The notes beneath the pieces were generated by a model. It did no database searches. It was not told the origin of the DNA and saw only the letters and a list, made by a program, of their open reading frames with translations. Below, in pieces: positions 25,502 through 34,574 of a stretch of DNA of 64,000 nt. The position numbers and the translations under genes are program-made. Origin of the DNA: Bacteroidales bacterium (GTDB lineage Bacteria > Bacteroidota > Bacteroidia > Bacteroidales > UBA932). Location: NCBI GenBank assembly GCA_017651465.1, contig JAGCCX010000024.1:31647-95646 (forward strand). The letters are read 5' to 3'. Position 1 is the stretch's first letter, and each line of letters opens with the position of its first letter.

Positions 25502-27643
25502 TCAATTGTATTTAACTGTTGCTGTCTGGGTGGGGCTCACCGTAAGCGTAACGCTGTGGGAGCCGATGAAATCGTACTGTACCGATATGCCGTCCGCATC
25601 GTCGGACAGCACCGTGACGCCCTTGCAGGAGTGTACCAGGTTTGCCGACTGCTCTACCTGCAGATCGTATTTTCCGTGGGTTTCGATGCAGGAGGCAAAG
25701 ATGTGGTCGCCGGCATTCTTCTCGCGGAGGATGTACATAGGCTCGTTCCTGAGGTTGAAATCGGGGTCTGAAGCTCCGCCGCGGCAGATGTAAACCTCGG
25801 TGGAGGGAGTGGTGGCGGTAGAAACAGTATACATCCTGTAGCCTGTGAGCCAGGTATAGGAGGTAGTGCCCTGCGCTCCCCTGCCCTTGGCCTCGGTCCA
25901 GATGTGCTGGTAGCCGTTGGCATTCCCCAGGGTGGACATCGAGGTAAGGGCCCTCTCGTAAGGGACCGAAAGGGAAATCATATGCCCGTTGTAATGGACG
26001 GGATAATCGTACTGGTGCCTGGAGGAGCTCTCCGCCTTGAGTACGTCCATAATAAGGGGATACTCGAGGAAAGGCACCGAGGCATAGACCAGGTAACGGG
26101 TGAAGGACACGCCGGGATAGGCGTTGTCTTCGCGGGCGGCGACGCTCTGCAGATCATCCTCAAAACTGTGCCAGAGCACCTCGGGATGATATTTCTGTGA
26201 CTCGCGCCACTTGCCGCCGAACATATTCTGCCCGTCCACCACAAGGGTGTTGTGGGCTATGGAACTCTTGGCCCAGGACTCGTTCTCGTGAGTGTAGTGG
26301 CCGTTGTATTTTGCCTCTATGTTGAGGAAGCGGGCAGCGCCGTAATCGGTAACTATCTCGTTGCCGGCGTCGTAGTAGGCAAAAGTAAGCTTGTCGAAAT
26401 GACCGTGGCTCAGGCCGTGCGAGGTGGCCTTGAAGGTCACGGCGCTGTTGAGTTTGCCGGAAGAGGGACGCATAATGCAGAAGGCGCCCTCGGTGCCGTC
26501 GCCGCCGTCGCGCAGCCACATACTGTGCAGATCCAGAGGTTCGGCCTCACCGGCAGCTATCCCCTTGGCCACGGCAAAGCCGGCGTCGGACACGAGCACC
26601 TTGTGCTGATAGTCCTGAACCACGGAAAGGAGGCTCTTGTCGGCGGGGTTGGCGTTGTAAGCTATATCCACGGCCGAGATGAGCTCCTGGGCGCTGTAGC
26701 CCTTCTCGAGGGCGTCGTTGAAGTGCATAAATTCGCCTTCGTAGGCCATCTGGAGCAGGGCATCGACGGCTTTGAGAAGTATGCCGTCGCGATACTCGAA
26801 TATCTTGAGCTCGGGACTATATACGTCGAGGCACTGCGCAAAGGTAACGAAGGGCCAGATAGCGTACCTCAGGTAGTAAGCCCCCTCGGTGAAGTATCCG
26901 TCGGGCGAAAACAGCACGTCCATCTGCTTGAGGAATCCGCCCTCGCCGCTTAGGTCGCTGCCGTACAGGGCTTTCTGCACAAGAGCGTCGTCCCCCATCG
27001 CTATTCCTATCATACCTACACCCGCACACGCCCAGGTAGCCCAGTTGTTGAGATTGTTGAACATCTGGGTGTTGGCCCTGTTGTGGGGCAGGCCGGTCAT
27101 TATGAAGTCGGTGTAGGGGTACAGGAACTCCTTCTCTATACGCTCCCTCTCTTCGGCTGAAAGGTAATCGTAGATGCAGTCGTACGCCACGGAGGTGTGC
27201 ACCAGGAAGACGCTCTCGTTGAGAGTCTGCCAGAAGATGCGGCCGGGATTGCCCGACAGGCCCAGGGGATGGAAGTCCAGCGAGGGATAGAAGTCCACGT
27301 AGGCAAGGAGGATGTCCTTGACTTTGCTGGCATATTTTTCATCGCCTGTGAGCTGCCAGGCTATGCCCATATTGTACATATCGTAGTAGTTGAGCTTGTG
27401 CATCTCGTGGCTGTAACCGCCTCCTCCGTCCTTGGGAGTGGGAAGGCAGATTTCGCGCACGGCGGCCTCGTCGGCATCTGCAAGCAGCTTGTCGAAGGAG
27501 GTGTCGAACACGGGCAGCTTGCCCCTGCTGGCGCGGATTTGCTTAACGCCGTCGGCAGTGAGCAGCAGGCTGGGATGCGCAGTCTGTACAGCCTGGGTGC
27601 AGGCGCACAGGGCCAGGGTCAACAGTATGGTCAGTTTTCTCAT
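25502..27643 (-). CDS. PL17 oligoalginate lyase with heparinase II/III-like domain
   Basis: This 713-aa protein has an N-terminal lipoprotein-like signal (MRKLTILLTLALCAC), an alpha/alpha-toroid domain (about 40-370) and a beta-sheet heparinase II/III domain (about 390-700). Landmarks of PL17 are HNRANTQMFNNLNNW with the catalytic Asn/His region, EGAYYLRYA with the catalytic Tyr, and GHFDKLTFAYYD. PL17 enzymes release unsaturated monomers from alginate oligomers, usually in the periplasm. The start overlaps the preceding PL6 gene by 4 bases. Confidence 0.93.
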   Translation of the reverse strand: MRKLTILLTLALCACTQAVQTAHPSLLLTADGVKQIRASRGKLPVFDTSFDKLLADADEAAVREICLPTPKDGGGGYSHEMHKLNYYDMYNMGIAWQLTGDEKYASKVKDILLAYVDFYPSLDFHPLGLSGNPGRIFWQTLNESVFLVHTSVAYDCIYDYLSAEERERIEKEFLYPYTDFIMTGLPHNRANTQMFNNLNNWATWACAGVGMIGIAMGDDALVQKALYGSDLSGEGGFLKQMDVLFSPDGYFTEGAYYLRYAIWPFVTFAQCLDVYSPELKIFEYRDGILLKAVDALLQMAYEGEFMHFNDALEKGYSAQELISAVDIAYNANPADKSLLSVVQDYQHKVLVSDAGFAVAKGIAAGEAEPLDLHSMWLRDGGDGTEGAFCIMRPSSGKLNSAVTFKATSHGLSHGHFDKLTFAYYDAGNEIVTDYGAARFLNIEAKYNGHYTHENESWAKSSIAHNTLVVDGQNMFGGKWRESQKYHPEVLWHSFEDDLQSVAAREDNAYPGVSFTRYLVYASVPFLEYPLIMDVLKAESSSRHQYDYPVHYNGHMISLSVPYERALTSMSTLGNANGYQHIWTEAKGRGAQGTTSYTWLTGYRMYTVSTATTPSTEVYICRGGASDPDFNLRNEPMYILREKNAGDHIFASCIETHGKYDLQVEQSANLVHSCKGVTVLSDDADGISVQYDFIGSHSVTLTVSPTQTATVKYN

Positions 27644-29583
27644 AAGGGTCTGTTTGATAACGTTTTACCACTGTCGCGGAAAGTATTGCCGGCGACGGAT
27701 ATCTTTTCCCAGGGAGCGTCGTCGAGGCGTATGGAGTAGCCGCCGCGGCCGCTGCCGGTGAAAGTGTTGCCGGATATGTCGAGGACCTGCGCTCCGATTA
27801 TTCTCAGCACCGAGCCCCGGACCTTGTTGCAGCAGTCGTCGAAAGTGCAGCCGCGCACGGTCACATAAGGGCCGGCGGTGGATTCGTCGCTGCCGTTGCG
27901 GGCAATCTGTACGGGTATGCCCAGGATGCGCTTGAAAGAGCAGTTCTCTATGAGTATGTCGTCGGCATTGTAGCGTCCTTTGTCCTCAGTCTCCGCGGCA
28001 TAATTGACGGCGTCGCCGGAAAGGGCTTCGAAGGAGCAGCCGCGCACGGTCACGCTCTCGGCAAACGTGCCCTTGAGCCCGCGGATGGGGACGAATCCGC
28101 TCTCGCCGCAGTCGGAGAAGCAGCAATCCTCAACCAGGAGGGTGTAGGGCTCTATCATATTGTCGTCGGTGGAGATGATGCCCTTGGCAAGGCTGCGGCC
28201 GGGAGTGAGGCGGCCGCTGAAGCGTATGCCGCGCACCGTGAGCGAACCTCCGTCGCAGATGGTAATCATATTCTGACTCTTCCTGCCGGCAAAAATCACC
28301 TCGGGAGAGGCTCCTTCGGCGGCCCTGATCACGGTAGGCCGGCTTATCCTCATCCCCTCTTCAAGCACGTACAGGCTGTCTTTGAGCACTATTTCCTCCA
28401 CCTCTCCGGTGCCGGCGGGCTTAACCTCGAACCACGATGCGCCACGCCCGGCAAGCAACTCTTCGTACGCCGGCTCGGCGCTGGTCTGTACGGGATCGAC
28501 TTTATTGTCTTTCCATACCGTGCCCGCGGGAGCGAGAGTGCGCTCGAAGTCCTGCCCGGTGTTGAACTCGATGCTGCGGCAGGCCTCGAAGAGGTTGTTC
28601 TCGACAACCGTGTTCTTTACCTGCATATACCTGTTGGGCAGCGAGTTGGGAACTCCGTACATCAATGCGAGCGCGGAGAAGAATCGCTCCCCGGCAAGGC
28701 TCAGGAAGGTATTCCCGAGGACCTTCTGGTCTTCGCCGACTATGCGTACGCCGCCGGTGTTACGGACGTTGTGACCGATAAACAGATTGCCGGAAGCGGT
28801 GTTGCGGTCGCCGTGACGGAGCGCAAGAACGCCCTGGCACTCGTAGAAGACGTTGCCGGAAATGGTGTTCTCAGAGGATTTGATCGAAACCACCTCGACC
28901 TCGCCGTTGCAACGGTCGAAAAGGTTCTCGCTGATCAGCGTACGGGAGTTCTGCAGGCACTGCTGCGAAGTACCCACGCGTATGGTCTCGGCCCCGTTGG
29001 AGCCGTAAACCGGCCTGGGGCCGAAGTAGTTGTGATCGATGCTGTGGCGGTTGTCGTCGCATCCGTCGTAATTCAGCATCACTATAAGAGTTACTCCGAG
29101 GTTCAGCTTGCCGGTGAAGGCGCAGTGGTCAACCCTGTTGCCGCGTCCGTAGAGGTGCACGTAGCTGTAGGAAATGTCGCGCCTGGCGGGGTTGCAGGAG
29201 TCGATGACGCAGTCGGTGAGGCGGCATCCGCCGGCAAGCGAATCGCCATCGCGGAACTCCACTATGGTGCCTTTTTCGGCAACGCAGTTGCGGAACAGCA
29301 AGCCGCTCACCTCAAGACCGTTGCCACTAATGTGAAGCGACGACTCCCCTTCTATCACTACCTTGCCGGGATGCTCCGCCACAACCACCACGGGTTTGGC
29401 GGCCTCGCCCCGGCCCTCCCAGCGCAGGTCCACGTCGGTCCACACCCCGTCGCGTACCACCAGGGTATCTCCGGGGTTTGCCGATTGCAGGGCCTTGCCT
29501 ATGTCCTCCAGCCCCAAGGAGCGGGACGTGCAGGAACAGACGGCCACTGCAAGCAACAGGATATGTACGCTGAACTTTCTCAT
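27640..29583 (-). CDS. PL6 alginate lyase, two-domain beta-helix, lipoprotein
   Basis: This 647-aa PL6/chondroitinase-B-type protein has a signal with lipobox (MRKFSVHILLLAVAVCSC), a catalytic parallel beta-helix (about 30-400) with IDHNYFGPRP, GAETIRVGTSQ and ALRHGDRN, and a second beta-helix (about 410-640). Two-domain PL6 enzymes cut alginate, often endolytically. I use the ATG at 29583 because it precedes the signal. A longer reading to 29715 is antisense-free but falls inside the upstream lyase gene. It overlaps the upstream PL6 gene and the downstream PL17 gene by 4 bases each. Confidence 0.92.
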   Translation of the reverse strand: MRKFSVHILLLAVAVCSCTSRSLGLEDIGKALQSANPGDTLVVRDGVWTDVDLRWEGRGEAAKPVVVVAEHPGKVVIEGESSLHISGNGLEVSGLLFRNCVAEKGTIVEFRDGDSLAGGCRLTDCVIDSCNPARRDISYSYVHLYGRGNRVDHCAFTGKLNLGVTLIVMLNYDGCDDNRHSIDHNYFGPRPVYGSNGAETIRVGTSQQCLQNSRTLISENLFDRCNGEVEVVSIKSSENTISGNVFYECQGVLALRHGDRNTASGNLFIGHNVRNTGGVRIVGEDQKVLGNTFLSLAGERFFSALALMYGVPNSLPNRYMQVKNTVVENNLFEACRSIEFNTGQDFERTLAPAGTVWKDNKVDPVQTSAEPAYEELLAGRGASWFEVKPAGTGEVEEIVLKDSLYVLEEGMRISRPTVIRAAEGASPEVIFAGRKSQNMITICDGGSLTVRGIRFSGRLTPGRSLAKGIISTDDNMIEPYTLLVEDCCFSDCGESGFVPIRGLKGTFAESVTVRGCSFEALSGDAVNYAAETEDKGRYNADDILIENCSFKRILGIPVQIARNGSDESTAGPYVTVRGCTFDDCCNKVRGSVLRIIGAQVLDISGNTFTGSGRGGYSIRLDDAPWEKISVAGNTFRDSGKTLSNRPL

Positions 29584-30935
29584 TTCCAGGTTATTCCTGC
29601 GTTCTTTCGGATTGCGGATATAGCTTCGGACTTGTCGTCGTAGGCGGGTTTGCCGGACACCGTGCCCAGTGAAACTCCCTTCTGCGAGCCTCCGTAGATG
29701 ATATTGTCTTCCCACTTGACGGCGCCGGCGGGAGTGCCTTCCATCACATTCACGGGAATCATATAGTTCTTGCCCGATATGATGGTATTCCCCTTGAAGA
29801 GCAGGTTTTCGGGCGCACTGTCCTGGGTGTCGCGCTGACCGTAGTTGATTACGATTCCGTTGCGGCAGTCCACGAAGAGGTTGTCCCTCACAATGCAGTC
29901 CTTAACCGTCCAGTAACCGTTGAGAGCGGCTCCGGACTCCCCTTTCACCACGCACAAGGCGCTCTTGTAATTGGCTCCGGTGAGGTTGAAGAAGTAGTTC
30001 TCTTCCACTATGTGGCGCTCGCCTATTATACGCACGCCGCCCACCTCGGTCTTGCCTCCCGAGAGGAAAAAGTTCTTCCTCACGGTGCAGGCGTTGCCGT
30101 GGCGCAGGGTGAGCGAGCCTTCGCCCTCTTCAAAGAGGTTGCCCTCGTAGAGGTTGCCGCAGCTTTTGCTGGAGATGATCTCCGCCCTCTCGCCGTCGCA
30201 GCGGTAGAAATGGTTGCCGCGCACTATGCAGTTTGCGTCCGACATCGAGAAGTCGCTGGTGCCGATGCGTATCGACTCCTGGCCGTTGCGGGGCTTTCCC
30301 TTATCGTCATAATGGGTGTACGGCCTGGTGAAATAGTTGTCGGCAATCACGTGAGCGGGCACTATCCCCTCTTCCATCCATACCACCAGCAAGCAGCCCA
30401 TATTCTTCTTGTCCAGGAAGGTACAATGCGATATCTCGTTGTGGGTCCCGTACATCGACACCCACTTGGTATCCACCTCCGAGGGCTTGCTGCCCTTGCC
30501 GTCGATACGGCAGTCGGATATGCGGCAGTTGCTGCTGCCCTTGGCAAACGTGAGCACGGAGCCCTTTACGGAAGTGTCCAGCCCGGTGAACGAAAAGCCT
30601 TCCGCCACCAGCCAGCTGCCCTGCAACTGAATGGAAGACACGCCCTTGAACACCACCTTTCCGGGCGTCTGGGCCCTGAGGGTGATCGGGGAGCCTTCGG
30701 CGCCGCTGGCGGATATCTTGATGGTCACGTTCTCGTATTCTCCGTCAGCCCAGAGTATGGTATCGCCGGGCTTAGCAGAGCGGAGAGCGGCACGGAGAGA
30801 TTCCGCGTCGCTCACCACCACTCCGGCGTCCTGTTTGGAAGGGATAGGATCCGGGATAACAAATTGTCTCGAGCATCCCACCGGAGCGGCGAGAGCAATG
30901 AGCACTGCAAGTTCTGCAAACAACATTTTACTCAT
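29580..30935 (-). CDS. PL6 alginate lyase, single-domain, lipoprotein
   Basis: This 451-aa PL6 enzyme has a lipobox (APVGCSRQ) directly followed by FVIPDPIP, then one right-handed beta-helix. Family markers are the ADNYFTRPYTH block, GQESIRIGTSDF and LTLRHGN, containing the conserved Lys/Arg-type catalytic region. Single-domain PL6 members are often specific for MG or GG blocks. The F-V-I-P-D-P sequence after the lipid Cys is shared with the unrelated-fold lyase at 16108-17052. It overlaps the upstream IPT/TIG gene by 8 bases. Confidence 0.92.
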   Translation of the reverse strand: MSKMLFAELAVLIALAAPVGCSRQFVIPDPIPSKQDAGVVVSDAESLRAALRSAKPGDTILWADGEYENVTIKISASGAEGSPITLRAQTPGKVVFKGVSSIQLQGSWLVAEGFSFTGLDTSVKGSVLTFAKGSSNCRISDCRIDGKGSKPSEVDTKWVSMYGTHNEISHCTFLDKKNMGCLLVVWMEEGIVPAHVIADNYFTRPYTHYDDKGKPRNGQESIRIGTSDFSMSDANCIVRGNHFYRCDGERAEIISSKSCGNLYEGNLFEEGEGSLTLRHGNACTVRKNFFLSGGKTEVGGVRIIGERHIVEENYFFNLTGANYKSALCVVKGESGAALNGYWTVKDCIVRDNLFVDCRNGIVINYGQRDTQDSAPENLLFKGNTIISGKNYMIPVNVMEGTPAGAVKWEDNIIYGGSQKGVSLGTVSGKPAYDDKSEAISAIRKNAGITWK

Positions 30936-32853
30936 TAATTACGTTGGACCAGTAGAGGTCTATCTCGATGTAGCCCTCGCGGGATTCAAGTGCAAGTCCG
31001 GTGGCAGGGTCGCCGCAGGTGACTTCGCGCACGTACATAAAGCCTATCTTGTGGATGTCTCCGCTATCGACAGGCTTGCCGCCGGTGGTGGAGGCGTGAT
31101 CGTAAGTTACGTACTGCATACAAATTACGCTGCCCTTGACCCAGGTGCTGCCCTCGGAGGTGCCGAACGCGGGAGCGCTGGTGCCGGCCAGTTCGGGCTC
31201 GCCCAGGATGTCGGTCAGAGTGCCAGCCGCAACGTTGGTCTTGATGTCGCCCTCTCCCATTATCTTCATAAAGATTATCGGGGTGCCGAAAGTGCTGGGC
31301 AGCGAGGTGCTCAGGTCGGAGAGACGATGAGTCTTAAGCTGTGAGTTGGAGTTGGCCGGGTTGTTGAAGGCCAGCTTGTGGGCGCTCGAAGCACTGGCGA
31401 ACATATAAGGCTTGACTGAGTAGTAATCGGCCTTGCTGCCTCCGGTGACTTTGCTCGACTGGCCCACCACGGTGTTGGTTCCGGACTTGGCGGGGGCGTC
31501 CACTGGAATGTCGTTCCACTCGTCGGCCGATATCACGCGTCCCTCGTCAAGCAGGATGAAGGCATTCTGGTTGTTGAAGGCGGGATAGGTGGCCTTGGAG
31601 TTGGAGCCGGTACCTATCTTGAGGCCCTTGGTGTAGTAGAACGGATACACGGTCACGGTGCCGAAGTCGGCGCGGTTGCCGCCGTTCCAGATGGCCACGA
31701 GGGTGACTTCCTTGGCAGCGGTACCGGAAATGTCGGTCGGCACCACAAACTGAGCCTGTATGTCGGTGGCGGGGGCTGCGAGGGCAGCTTCCTTGCCGTC
31801 GATCTCGAACTTCTCGATGGATGCCATATTCTCGCCCTTGACGGTAACCGTCCTGCCCAGGAAGATGCCGCTGTAGCCTTCGTCGGCCGGAGCCACGGAT
31901 GCAAATACGGGGGCTGCGGGGCCTATCGGGGTGGTATCCACCTTGAAATCGGCCAGGATGGTGACGGACTGCTCGGCGGGAATGCCGTACAGGGCCGTGA
32001 GAGCCTTCCCTACCACCGCGGGATTCTGCTGGGTGAGCCCGGAGGGCACCTTAACCGTAATGGCAGTATCGGAGATGTCGGCTATCAGAAGCTCCTCGTC
32101 TCCCCACTTGACAGCAGATACCAGGGTGAGGTTTTGTCCGGTGAGGCTTACCTCGTCGCCGAGCCTTGCAGCGGACGCCTGGGAGTAGCTGTTGAACACA
32201 GGGATGCTCAGAGTGAATTTGTCGGCAAAGGGGATGGTTCCGCCCGACCATACAGCGGCCACATCCAGGTCGGTGTCGGCAGTCTGCACTTTGACGGCAG
32301 GCACTGCCACCACAACTTCGGCCCCGGTGTGCGAAGTGAATGCAGACGCTGCCACGGACACGCCTCCGAAGCTTACGGAGGTAAGCTGGTCGAGGTTGCG
32401 TCCGGTGATGGTGACGGGGGTGCCCACGGTGCCGCTCTTAGGGGTAAAGCCGGTGAGCTGGGCGTCGGTGACGGGAACCGTGATGAAATAATCATACTTG
32501 AAGATAACGGTCTGGGCATCGGCGTCGAACACCTCCAGAAGGACCATATAGGGTTCGTCCTGCTGGGCCTTGTCCATAGCGGGGATCTCGAAAACGAGGG
32601 TCTTCATCGTCTTCTCCACGATGGTGGCGTCTTTGCCGTCTATCTTAACGGCTCCCACCTTGTCGAGGTTGAGGCCCTTGGCGGTAACCTGCGTGCCGGC
32701 ATAGGCCCGCACCGTTCCGCTTTCGTCGGTGTTGGGATCGAGTTTCTCCGTAGTCACGTTGATCGCCGGGGTATTGACCAGGGTCTGCTTCTCCTTTTGG
32801 CACGAGGCAAACAGGACTGCGGCCATCATCAATATTCCAAATATCTTTTTCAT
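30928..32853 (-). CDS. Surface IPT/TIG-repeat lipoprotein 1 (SusE/F position)
   Basis: This 641-aa lipoprotein (MKKIFGILMMAAVLFASCQK) has three to four IPT/TIG immunoglobulin-like repeats. The best is FTPKSGTVGTPVTITGRNLD, with others at GTQVTAKGLNLDKVGAVKID, LGDEVSLTGQNL and LGRTVTVKGENM. A C-terminal domain of about 200 residues is shared in layout with the next gene (NSKATYPAFNNQNAF; NPANSNSQLKTH). Such proteins bind the glycan at the surface beside SusCD. It is downstream of susC and susD in the same direction. Confidence 0.85.
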   Translation of the reverse strand: MKKIFGILMMAAVLFASCQKEKQTLVNTPAINVTTEKLDPNTDESGTVRAYAGTQVTAKGLNLDKVGAVKIDGKDATIVEKTMKTLVFEIPAMDKAQQDEPYMVLLEVFDADAQTVIFKYDYFITVPVTDAQLTGFTPKSGTVGTPVTITGRNLDQLTSVSFGGVSVAASAFTSHTGAEVVVAVPAVKVQTADTDLDVAAVWSGGTIPFADKFTLSIPVFNSYSQASAARLGDEVSLTGQNLTLVSAVKWGDEELLIADISDTAITVKVPSGLTQQNPAVVGKALTALYGIPAEQSVTILADFKVDTTPIGPAAPVFASVAPADEGYSGIFLGRTVTVKGENMASIEKFEIDGKEAALAAPATDIQAQFVVPTDISGTAAKEVTLVAIWNGGNRADFGTVTVYPFYYTKGLKIGTGSNSKATYPAFNNQNAFILLDEGRVISADEWNDIPVDAPAKSGTNTVVGQSSKVTGGSKADYYSVKPYMFASASSAHKLAFNNPANSNSQLKTHRLSDLSTSLPSTFGTPIIFMKIMGEGDIKTNVAAGTLTDILGEPELAGTSAPAFGTSEGSTWVKGSVICMQYVTYDHASTTGGKPVDSGDIHKIGFMYVREVTCGDPATGLALESREGYIEIDLYWSNVINE

Positions 32854-32865
32854 ATTCCGTATCCT

Positions 32866-34563
32866 TTAAATTTTGGAATAATCGTAATCGTATTTCTGCC
32901 AGTAGCAGTTGAAGGTAATCCTGGTACTGCCGAAGTTGGAGTTGTTGTACACGCCCCAGTCGATGCCGGTCACGTGAAGTATGCCCAGGCGGAGGATGTT
33001 CTTGGCGGGCTGCTCCTTCTCGAAGCCGTTGTTGGCGTAATAGGCAACGAGGAACACGGCGTCGGTCTTGTAGCCGGCGTCGTCTTTGAGCTCGGCCGTC
33101 TGGTGGTCGCACCACTTGTCGGACTTGATGGCGCCCGCAAAGGATGCCACCGAAATGCCTGCAACAGTGCTGGCGGCCACGTCGATCGGGAACAGGGCCT
33201 CGTTGATATTGTCGAGCTTGCCGCTCAGGACCTTCTGGACCAGAGCGGTCTCGGCCTCAACGGAAGATGAGGGGTTGAGATAGCGGAACGCCAGGATGGG
33301 GGTTCCGGGCAGGTTGTTGTTGCTGCCGGGCACGCGGTAGTCGTTGGCCGGGGTGCCGGCAAAGCTTATGTAGAAGTTCTTCAGCTGGCTGTTGGAATTG
33401 GCCGGCGAATTGATCTGCAGCACGTTGCCGCTCACGGCGGAGAAGAAGAAGTAAGGCAGCACGGAATAGTACTCCTCGTCGGTCACCACTCCCGGCTTGG
33501 GGGTGTTGGCCGCTACCCACTGGTCGCCGTTGTGCTTGAGGGCCACAGGGTCCAGCACATCTTTCCACTTGGCGTTCTCGTAGGCGATTCCGGTCTCGGG
33601 CGAGAAGAACGACACATACTCGTTGGCCTCGGTGCGTCCCTGCGCCCAGGTGCGTACGTTCTCCCAATAGCGGACGAACGGCACATACACCACGAAGGCG
33701 TCGGAGAGCACGATGCTCTCGTTGTTGTCGAAATACCAGGCCGTAAGCGGGACGGTGGTCTCGCCGTCCTCGAAGTTGCCCGCGGGAACGGTAAAGGTGA
33801 TCTGCCCGGCATCCTTGAACAGCGGTGCCTCGAAATCCCCTACCATAATCTTGTCGATATTGTTGAGATACGAACCGGTGAGCACTATGCTCTTGCCCAC
33901 GGGAGTGCGGTCGAGCGTGAATGCGTTGAACGTAGGCACGTAGCGTATCACTTTGATGGAAGGAGCCTCGGACAGAGAGGTGAAAGCCTCACCCGTGCCG
34001 TCGAAGTAGCCGAAGGTGATCTTGGCAATGGCGTCCTCCACATAGGGGACCTTCACCACGATTTCCTCCTCGGAAGCTACCACTATCTCGGCCTGATGGC
34101 CCTTGGACTGGCCTTCCGCCGTAAACACCACGGAGGTAACGGCGTTGAGGTTGGTTCCGGAGATGAGCACTTCGTCTCCCATCTCGGCCTCGGCCTGAAG
34201 GAGCGACGCCGCTATTGAGGGCACTGCAAAGGTGCAGCGGAAATCGGTCTCGGAAAGGCCTTCGCCCACATTGTTAACCAGCTTGATCTTGCCGGAAGTG
34301 ACTCCGTTGGCAACCTTGATGGACAGACGGGTGTCGGAAACCTTCTCCATAATATCCACCTTGACCGAGCCGATGTAAGCTTCCGTCACGTTGTTGAGGC
34401 TCTTGCCGGTGACCCGGACCTCGGCTCCCACGGGAGCGGAAGTGGGAGTGAACGCTTCAACCACCGGCGCCGTGAAGGTGACCTCGTCCACGTGCACACG
34501 GTCGCAGCCGTATGCCGCCAGTATGGCGATGGACGACAGGATGATATATTTCTTGATTCTCAT
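32866..34563 (-). CDS. Surface IPT/TIG-repeat lipoprotein 2 (SusE/F position)
   Basis: This 565-aa lipoprotein (MRIKKYIILSSIAILAAYGC) has IPT/TIG repeats (FTPTSAPVGAEVRVTGKSLN, MGDEVLISGTNLNAV, RTPVGKSIVLTGSYLNNI) and a C-terminal domain with NSPANSNSQLKNFYISFAG. That motif matches the NPANSNSQLKTH segment of the next gene's protein, so both share the ligand-binding tail. The ATG at 34563 is preferred over an upstream start at 34578. It lies 11 bases from susD. Role: extracellular binding of the polymer, by analogy with SusE/SusF-position proteins. Confidence 0.85.
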   Translation of the reverse strand: MRIKKYIILSSIAILAAYGCDRVHVDEVTFTAPVVEAFTPTSAPVGAEVRVTGKSLNNVTEAYIGSVKVDIMEKVSDTRLSIKVANGVTSGKIKLVNNVGEGLSETDFRCTFAVPSIAASLLQAEAEMGDEVLISGTNLNAVTSVVFTAEGQSKGHQAEIVVASEEEIVVKVPYVEDAIAKITFGYFDGTGEAFTSLSEAPSIKVIRYVPTFNAFTLDRTPVGKSIVLTGSYLNNIDKIMVGDFEAPLFKDAGQITFTVPAGNFEDGETTVPLTAWYFDNNESIVLSDAFVVYVPFVRYWENVRTWAQGRTEANEYVSFFSPETGIAYENAKWKDVLDPVALKHNGDQWVAANTPKPGVVTDEEYYSVLPYFFFSAVSGNVLQINSPANSNSQLKNFYISFAGTPANDYRVPGSNNNLPGTPILAFRYLNPSSSVEAETALVQKVLSGKLDNINEALFPIDVAASTVAGISVASFAGAIKSDKWCDHQTAELKDDAGYKTDAVFLVAYYANNGFEKEQPAKNILRLGILHVTGIDWGVYNNSNFGSTRITFNCYWQKYDYDYSKI

Positions 34564-34574
34564 AATCGTTTCTA

